NCBI GenBank assembly: GCA_940671915.1
Contig: CALNVZ010002974.1
Span: 14,175,355-14,239,354 of the forward strand
Direction: 5' to 3'
Origin: Paracentrotus lividus
Lineage: Eukaryota; Echinodermata; Echinoidea; Camarodonta; Echinidae
DNA: 64,000 nucleotides
Shown in pieces: positions 60,901-64,000 of this stretch. The notes under the pieces were generated by a model. That model saw only the letters and a program-made list of their open reading frames with translations. It did not search any database and was not told the origin of the DNA. Each line of letters opens with the position of its first letter. The stretch's first letter is position 1. A program made the position numbers and the translations under genes.

Positions 60901-61525
60901 TTGCTTTGTATAGGTTCCCACTTAATGGCCACGAATTGAGCGCTACGGAACAATACGTACCACATACACACATCATTTGATAAAATTTCACAAGTTGATA
61001 AAATTTGATAAAAATTCATAATTTCATCCATATATATATATATATTTTGTGACATCGCTTGTGAAGTATTCCCCCATAATGATGTTGTGTACTTTAGTTA
61101 CAAATGTGATATGTAGGGGAGACCGGGGACAAGTGTAACACCTTTTTTTTCAAATTTGACTTATCAACTTTATTATAGCTAAATACTTGCTTAAAACTAA
61201 GTAAAACGAAATATGCATATCTTAGCTCGATATTTGAATAGGTTACAATTGGCCAGGGTCTCCCCTACGGGTCCGTTTTATGAACATGTGAAATACGAGC
61301 AAATGAATAAAAAAATAATTAAAAAGGAGGGGAAATGAAACTTGATATTATTTAAGGGGCATCTCATATTGTGTTTTGTTGGGGATGTCAGCCTGTACTC
61401 ACCACATCCAATTTCATCTTGACCAGATATACAAGTGTTACTGCCATCACATACTTGAGATTCAGTGTAGCACTCCTGGGTATATTTACACGGTTTACCC
61501 CGTCCGGTGCAATTAATAACTGCTT
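47112..61525 (-). CDS. LDLa-repeat modular serine protease (S1 family), 15 exons, 5' incomplete
   Basis: Fifteen exons join in frame: 61525-61403, 60554-60450, 59501-59406, 59120-59013, 58256-58143, 57614-57510, 54518-54390, 53899-53723, 53378-53253, 52809-52726, 51859-51767, 51074-50993, 50284-50022, 48869-48724, 47276-47112. They total 1916 nt and give 638 aa before TAA. The protein has ten LDLa modules, which in this family bind calcium and ligands, then a chymotrypsin-fold peptidase. The activation site is K|ILGG, with His57 in TAAHC, Asp102 in FDVAL and Ser195 in GDSGGP. A Cys before the cleavage site and a Cys in QPVCL would tether the two chains as C1-C122. Ser189-Gly190 (QSGCYGDSGGP) indicates chymotrypsin/elastase-type rather than tryptic specificity. 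The first exon enters at phase 1, so at least one upstream exon is missing. A secreted or type II membrane protease is inferred. Substrate and ortholog are unknown. Confidence 0.9.
47641..48520. mobile_element. Foldback element, arms about 185 bp, in protease intron 14
   Basis: The left arm (TTTAAACACAACACAAAAAG, CCGTGTAGGTAATTTTATTA, CATGTGACCGATTTTTA) pairs with the right arm (TAAAAATCGGTCACATGG, CTTTTCGTGTTGTGTTTA). The roughly 500-base centre has no coding signal. Confidence 0.82.
48590..48645 (+). repeat. tRNA-like (SINE head) fragment
   Basis: GCTAGTCTCGTAATAAGGAG followed by GTCTCAGGTTCGAATCCCA resembles a tRNA anticodon arm plus B box. No intact cloverleaf, so I read it as a SINE remnant in protease intron 14. 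Confidence 0.4.
48724..48869 (-). CDS. Protease exon 14: Cys168-Cys182 region and specificity pocket start
   Basis: The exon is 146 nt, phase 1 in and phase 0 out, with acceptor tctcccag and donor gtaagt. It encodes [16 protein letters not shown]... [15 protein letters not shown]. Cys168, Cys182 and Cys191 are present. Ser and Gly occupy positions 189 and 190. A (CT)n tract sits immediately upstream of the acceptor and may act as its polypyrimidine tract. Confidence 0.93.
48976..49813. mobile_element. Foldback element with internal duplication, in protease intron 13
   Basis: The ends CGGGGTGTATTAAAAAAAGG and TTTTTCGATACACCCGG are inverted. Long arms carry CTCTCTCAGCTCACCAGTGT and its inverted counterpart near 49680. 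The left half holds a second, direct copy of the arm at about 49205-49385. Confidence 0.75.
50022..50284 (-). CDS. Protease exon 13: catalytic Asp
   Basis: The exon is 263 nt, phase 2 in and phase 1 out, with donor gtaagg. It contains [13 protein letters not shown], then FDVALARV with catalytic Asp102, QPVCLAEED with Cys122, and [12 protein letters not shown]. The residue at chymotrypsin position 136 is not Cys. HPNAS carries a possible N-glycosylation sequon. The acceptor lies just after a T/C stretch in the minus sense. Confidence 0.94.
50405..50540. repeat. A-rich AAT/AAAT simple repeat
   Basis: The repeat lies in the intron between protease exons 12 and 13, as does a second such tract at 50727-50842. 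Confidence 0.85.
50727..50842. repeat. A-rich AAT/AAAT simple repeat
   Basis: A second tract in the same protease intron. Minus-strand poly-Phe/Tyr frames across it are artefacts. Confidence 0.85.
50993..51074 (-). CDS. Protease exon 12: catalytic His
   Basis: The exon is 82 nt, entering at phase 1 and leaving at phase 2, with acceptor ttttcag and donor gtacgt. It encodes [20 protein letters not shown]. This carries Cys42, Cys58 and the catalytic His57, and the match to the S1 family is unambiguous. Confidence 0.95.
51767..51859 (-). CDS. Protease exon 11: activation peptide and N-terminus of S1 domain
   Basis: The exon is 93 nt, phase 1-1, with acceptor ttttgcag and donor gtaagt. It encodes [17 protein letters not shown] then a GAWPWQVLL strand. 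Cleavage after Lys would free the new Ile N-terminus that activates S1 proteases. The Cys before it is the usual tether to Cys122. A basic P1 residue implies activation by a trypsin-like protease. Confidence 0.93.
52132..52470. mobile_element. MITE family B copy (reverse orientation)
   Basis: ATAGTCTGTATAAAATAAAA at the left and CCATACAGTCTAT at the right are the termini. Shared interior words include CACAAAATTTAGCATAAC and TTTGGTACCACAAAC. It lies in the intron between protease exons 10 and 11, with a C run inside. Confidence 0.7.
52726..52809 (-). CDS. Protease exon 10: short LDLa module 10 (four Cys)
   Basis: The exon is 84 nt, phase 1-1, with acceptor gttag and donor gtaaga. It reads [13 protein letters not shown] then [14 protein letters not shown]. 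Like exon 3 it keeps the calcium-binding half but has only four Cys, and it is the shortest module. It directly precedes the peptidase exons and carries an NGT sequon. Confidence 0.82.
53253..53378 (-). CDS. Protease exon 9: LDLa module 9
   Basis: The exon is 126 nt, phase 1-1, with acceptor atgcag and donor gtaaga. It encodes LCPEGEELC... [16 protein letters not shown] with six Cys and a good acidic cage. An N-glycosylation sequon (NET) follows the last Cys. A CT-rich microsatellite lies upstream of the acceptor. Confidence 0.88.
53723..53899 (-). CDS. Protease exon 8: LDLa module 8 plus Pro/Thr/Ser linker
   Basis: The exon is 177 nt, phase 1-1, with acceptor ttttag and donor gtgagt. An acidic lead ([13 protein letters not shown]) precedes a six-Cys LDLa ending [17 protein letters not shown] linker [14 protein letters not shown] follows. 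Such Pro/Thr/Ser stretches are typical O-glycosylated spacers, so this exon probably separates the N-terminal LDLa array from the last modules. Confidence 0.88.
54390..54518 (-). CDS. Protease exon 7: LDLa module 7
   Basis: The exon is 129 nt, phase 1-1, with acceptor cccag and donor gtgtgg, a weaker donor than the others. It encodes [18 protein letters not shown]... [16 protein letters not shown] with six Cys. The calcium-ligand positions deviate (Gln, Ala-Glu-Glu), so calcium binding may be reduced. A long A tract lies in the intron just past the donor. Confidence 0.86.
54680..55150. repeat. Dispersed repeat, copy 2 (related to 43260-43760)
   Basis: The copy contains a 33-base T run (54948-54980), then a GC-richer block (GATCATCGGAGCGGCGGGGG, GCAGCAGCTATCCACC). 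It sits in the intron between protease exons 6 and 7. Confidence 0.5.
55978..56507. mobile_element. Nested TA-flanked element (TTTAAAC-rich) containing a tRNA-like sequence
   Basis: The ends TACACTGTTAGAAAA and TTTTAACAGTGTA are inverted. The arms consist of overlapping GTTTAAA/TTTAAAC words, echoing the GGTTAA-rich element at 34228. A minus-strand tRNA-like block sits at 56195-56270. Confidence 0.75.
56195..56270 (-). repeat. tRNA-like sequence (non-functional)
   Basis: The minus strand reads TTGGCTCAGTGGATAGAGTG, then a CTTATAATCGAAAGG arm, then GTGAGTTCGATACCC. A- and B-box matches are good, but the flanking acceptor-stem bases do not pair and there is no discrete end. The likely origin is a SINE head. 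It resembles the 24 kb SINE head, including the GGCCGCG junction. Confidence 0.55.
57510..57614 (-). CDS. Protease exon 6: LDLa module 6
   Basis: The exon is 105 nt, phase 1-1, with acceptor atgtag and donor gtgagt. It encodes [13 protein letters not shown]... [16 protein letters not shown] with six Cys. The roughly 3 kb intron that follows holds a large TIR element with a second element nested inside it. Confidence 0.87.
58143..58256 (-). CDS. Protease exon 5: LDLa module 5
   Basis: The exon is 114 nt, phase 1-1, with acceptor atgcag and donor gtaaaa. It encodes [15 protein letters not shown]... [16 protein letters not shown] with six Cys and a near-canonical GSDE calcium motif. Confidence 0.9.
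58270..58790. repeat. Unclassified CpG-bearing repeat-like segment with tRNA-like end
   Basis: The segment is rich in GTCCGTC, CCGGTC and ACGGACGG words, unlike the AT-rich neighbours. At 58729-58780 GGTGTAGCGGTTAGATTCCC and GGATTCGAGTCC resemble a tRNA D arm and T arm. Probably a transposon or SINE remnant in protease intron 4. Confidence 0.35.
59013..59120 (-). CDS. Protease exon 4: LDLa module 4
   Basis: The exon is 108 nt, phase 1-1, with donor gtaagc and acceptor tatag. It encodes [14 protein letters not shown]... [16 protein letters not shown] with six Cys. His replaces the usual Asp before Cys5. Confidence 0.88.
59406..59501 (-). CDS. Protease exon 3: degenerate LDLa module 3 (four Cys)
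   Basis: The exon is 96 nt, phase 1-1, with acceptor ctag preceded by a T-rich tract. The product reads [16 protein letters not shown] then [15 protein letters not shown]. The C-terminal calcium motif is canonical (D..D, SDE), but only four of the six LDLa cysteines are present. One disulfide would be missing compared with the family. Confidence 0.85.
60170..60418 (+). repeat. (GAA/GGA)n polypurine tract, about 240 bp
   Basis: A nearly pure purine strand of GAA, GGA and GAAGAA units in the intron just 3' of protease exon 2 on the gene strand, where it reads as polypyrimidine. Confidence 0.92.
60450..60554 (-). CDS. Protease exon 2: LDLa module 2
   Basis: The exon is 105 nt, phase 1-1, with donor gtaagc. 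It encodes [10 protein letters not shown]... ending [14 protein letters not shown], with all six Cys and the Asp/Glu positions of a calcium-binding LDLa. The intron below it carries the GAA/GGA polypurine tract. Confidence 0.88.
60774..61033. mobile_element. MITE family B copy (internally deleted)
   Basis: The copy starts CAGTTTGTTTCAAATAAAAT and keeps GCTTTGTATAGGTT, ATGGCCACGAATTGAGCGC and CACATCATTTGATAA. The right terminus is missing and ends near a TA repeat. It lies between protease exons 1 and 2. Confidence 0.6.
61113..61268. mobile_element. Short MITE with GTAGGGGAGACC ends
   Basis: GTAGGGGAGACC at the left and GGTCTCCCCTAC at the right are inverted, 156 bp in all. It lies between protease exons 1 and 2. 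Confidence 0.65.
61403..61525 (-). CDS. Protease exon 1 of those seen: LDLa module 1
   Basis: The minus-strand segment is bounded by acceptor tttag and donor gtgagt, phase 1 at both ends. It encodes a six-Cys LDLa module ending [16 protein letters not shown]. The usual SDE calcium cage is weakened to GQDE, and Asn-Thr precedes Cys5. It is the most upstream exon I could join. Its incoming phase means more 5' coding sequence must exist. Confidence 0.85.
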
Positions 61526-64000
61526 CTAAAATGAATCATTACAAATTATGATACACTTATCACTATCTTTATCATTATCTTTATCATTTTTTACCATTAC
61601 GTCAATCCCTCGTTTGCAAGCCTACCCCCAGTTCGAGAGCTGAGCTCAGGTGTCGGACCCCCTTATAAAAAATCCTCGTTTGAAACTATTTCCAATCACT
61701 ATTGGCCCTGCATGGCCAGATAATCCCTGTTATCAAACTTTGCAACTCCACAGGCCAGCTTGAGCGTTGAGCCAGGGGTAAAAGATAAACAACAGCTGGG
61801 ATGTTACGTAATAGTAGCTCTGCCTATGAGTAGGCCCTTAAAAATAAAGTGATTGTATTTGATATATTTCAAGTTTTCACAGGCATATTATATTTAGAAA
61901 TCAAATGTTAATTCGTTTTCAATTTCAAACGAAGAAAATCGACCTCGGAATAAGGAAAGTACAAGAATAAAAAACTAATAAAAATGTATCGATACAGACA
62001 TCTTGATCGTTTAATGTAAACAATGTTGGCCCCCAGCTGTGACCTTGGGTGACCACTGTTTGGACCGAGGTCAAGGAACAGATGTTTTTTAGATAGATAT
62101 CTGATTGAGGTGTTTGTCACACCAGGGTCTCCTCTCACGTCCCTGGTCACACTTGGAAAAGAGAACTAATAGTGTTGCAAGAAGGGGGTATACTGTCTTC
62201 AAACGGACTGCTTTCGTCATGACTCAGAATATTTATCCACGTTATGGACTAAAAATGGTAACTACACTGTGATATGAACCGTCAAGGTCGAACTCTTTCC
62301 AAATGATATCAGCAAATTAAGACATAATACATATAATACGAGTTATGTTTAGACATGAGGTATAAAGAAGACAGCAAATTAAGACATAATAGCCCTCGAT
62401 AGTACCATTTACAGGGGCGTCTATCATTTATCCAGTTGTGGTTGTTGGGTGGGAGTGGCATGGATTTGCAATTTTTACAGACCGGCATGACGCGCAGGAG
62501 AAATGATATTATTTTACCAAGCCAAATTCCTGTAACCATGGTAACAGGTAGCCCTTGCAAATAGGTTACCCAGTTAGCTATGTCTGTAACGACCCAGATT
62601 ATCCACATAGCTTTAAAATAGGCCTACTAATATTATGTTAAATACAACACTCCCATGGTCCACCCCAAAGTATCCCCACAACACCATTGTACACAATGCC
62701 CATCTGTATTTATAAGCATGTGTCTAATTTCAATTCAATATATATATTTTTTTAGACATCAGGTTATCTAATTTTGGCGGAGTTTACATGATCATGATGG
62801 TTGAGAAGTGATAATTTCTCGAAGCATGTTGTATAACTGTTCGCAGGGAATCTCCTATTTTTCAGCCCTTAACAATAACAATGTTCTTTTTTACATTCCA
62901 ATCATTCCAATCATTATACAATATAAAATTTCTCCCTGCCTTGGTCCAGACGTTGATCGAGGCTTTCAAGCTACTTTCGTGAGAAGTCGTTAAATTCGGC
63001 ATAAAATGGCACGCCATAATGCATCGATCTGCATCCGGACCTGATTATCCGAACAACATACTTCTACCGGGATTATGTATTTTGTTTGTTATATTGTTTA
63101 ATATCTTTTACAAGAATATTTTGTACATTCAATGCAATTCAGCCTTCGGACTGCCATGTACGATCTCAATAAAACATTTTCAATTTAGTTCAATACCAAT
63201 ATAGTCTGTGATCTCAAGAGTGAGGACAATGCACTTCCCAAGGACAGTACATTGTGTTACAAGATATTGGCAATCATGATACCAGACAACCAGACAATGC
63301 TGACCTGGTTTACAGCGGACATCCGGATATCCAACAAGACAAGTAGCTGATGTCCTTACCTGATGTCATACATGTATACTTTGCAAGGACTTACGATCCT
63401 TGGTTACGTAAAATATAATCATAGGCCTACAGAAGAGAAGATTGCACTTTAAGTAGGCCCTACTTTAAGTTCTCTTGGGGAAGCTGCCAGCCCAGTTTGC
63501 AATATCAGGTTTGATATAGGATCAATATAAATAACCAATAAAAAGACGTAACGAATGACAACGATGCACTCATAATAAGTAAATGGTTTTGTACTTTCTT
63601 TCGATCCCTCCCTGACGATTCGTCATTTCTGTCCATTTTGCAGTAGCCCTGTATGAGCAGGGCGAAGTAAGACAAGCAGTACGTGCTGTATGGAAAAATG
63701 TATCCGCAACAATTGCTAATGACATATGCCCCTAAAAAAAAGAAAGTTCTTGGAAGTGCCCTTTGAATTTCCCGCTTTCACTTAAACCCCTCTTTACAAA
63801 TTTAATACGCCGCCCTGATACAGGTATTACTTCCACGACGATTTTCTGAGCTGTGTCTTTTCAAACCAGTTACATGAAGACTAATAAATAGCGTCTTATT
63901 TTTTAGAGTAGCGACTTCAGTTTTAACAACTGTTCAATCAGCTGTTTTCAACAGCTGTTCTACCAGTTGTTCATTTTAAAAGCTTTCTCTTTCAGTTCGT
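61526..64000. other. 5' flank or first intron of the protease; no certain exon
   Basis: A phase-1 donor exon with a signal peptide or membrane anchor is expected somewhere upstream, but no LDLa-type Cys pattern is seen. One minus-strand segment (about 63733 down to 63590) has an acceptor-like TTTTTTTAG and an open frame with a hydrophobic Cys-rich stretch, but I could not tie it to the gene. The last 80 bases hold clustered CAGCTG/CAACTG words. Confidence 0.35.

Overview
This window is eukaryotic nuclear DNA. Coding sequence is split into short exons with GT-AG introns, and most of the length is AT-rich non-coding sequence full of simple repeats and small inverted-repeat transposons. Both recognisable genes are metazoan families: a class A GPCR, and a secreted or membrane-tethered protease with LDL-receptor class A (LDLa) repeats. 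The frequent TAGGCCTA-type motif, the density of small inverted-repeat elements and the general style of the repeats suggest an echinoderm, most likely a sea urchin. That is an inference, not something the sequence proves.

Layout. 1-3.3 kb: non-coding, with a dispersed 15-base motif (GTCACGCGAGTCACA, seven copies) followed by an AGATCT/AGGCCT palindrome-rich tract. 3.3-12.6 kb: MITE-like elements and AT-rich sequence, with weak hints of gene ends: two micro-exon-like segments and a terminal-exon-like segment on +, and a TATA-type promoter with first-exon-like sequence plus an open exon-like segment on -. 12.6-34.2 kb: mostly repeats, including five copies of a TTAA-flanked family with internal roughly 215-base sub-repeats, two copies of a roughly 1 kb TA-flanked Tc1/mariner-like non-autonomous element, a tRNA-derived SINE and long microsatellites. 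I see no convincing gene there.

34.2-39.9 kb: a two-exon rhodopsin-family GPCR on the minus strand (exons 39791-39555 and 36672-35941, 322 aa). Two copies of a CpG-rich TIR element lie in and beside it, one in the intron and one just past the 3' end. The latter is nested in an older TA-flanked element. 40-47 kb: MITEs and foldback elements, one with a telomere-like core and one interrupted by a retroposon.

47.1-61.5 kb: the main gene, a minus-strand modular serine protease. I could join fifteen exons in frame: ten consecutive LDLa exons, all phase 1-1, then five exons encoding an S1 peptidase with an ILGG activation site, the full His-Asp-Ser triad and an elastase-like (Ser189/Gly190) pocket. 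The reconstructed part is 638 aa. The 5' end (signal peptide or membrane anchor) was not found and may lie in the last 2.5 kb or beyond the window. The introns hold foldback elements and a nested transposon.

The two genes have no evident functional link. I found no rRNA, no intact tRNA, no CRISPR array and no viral gene. All coordinates were read by eye, so splice sites are good to the base where a phase check is stated and approximate elsewhere.
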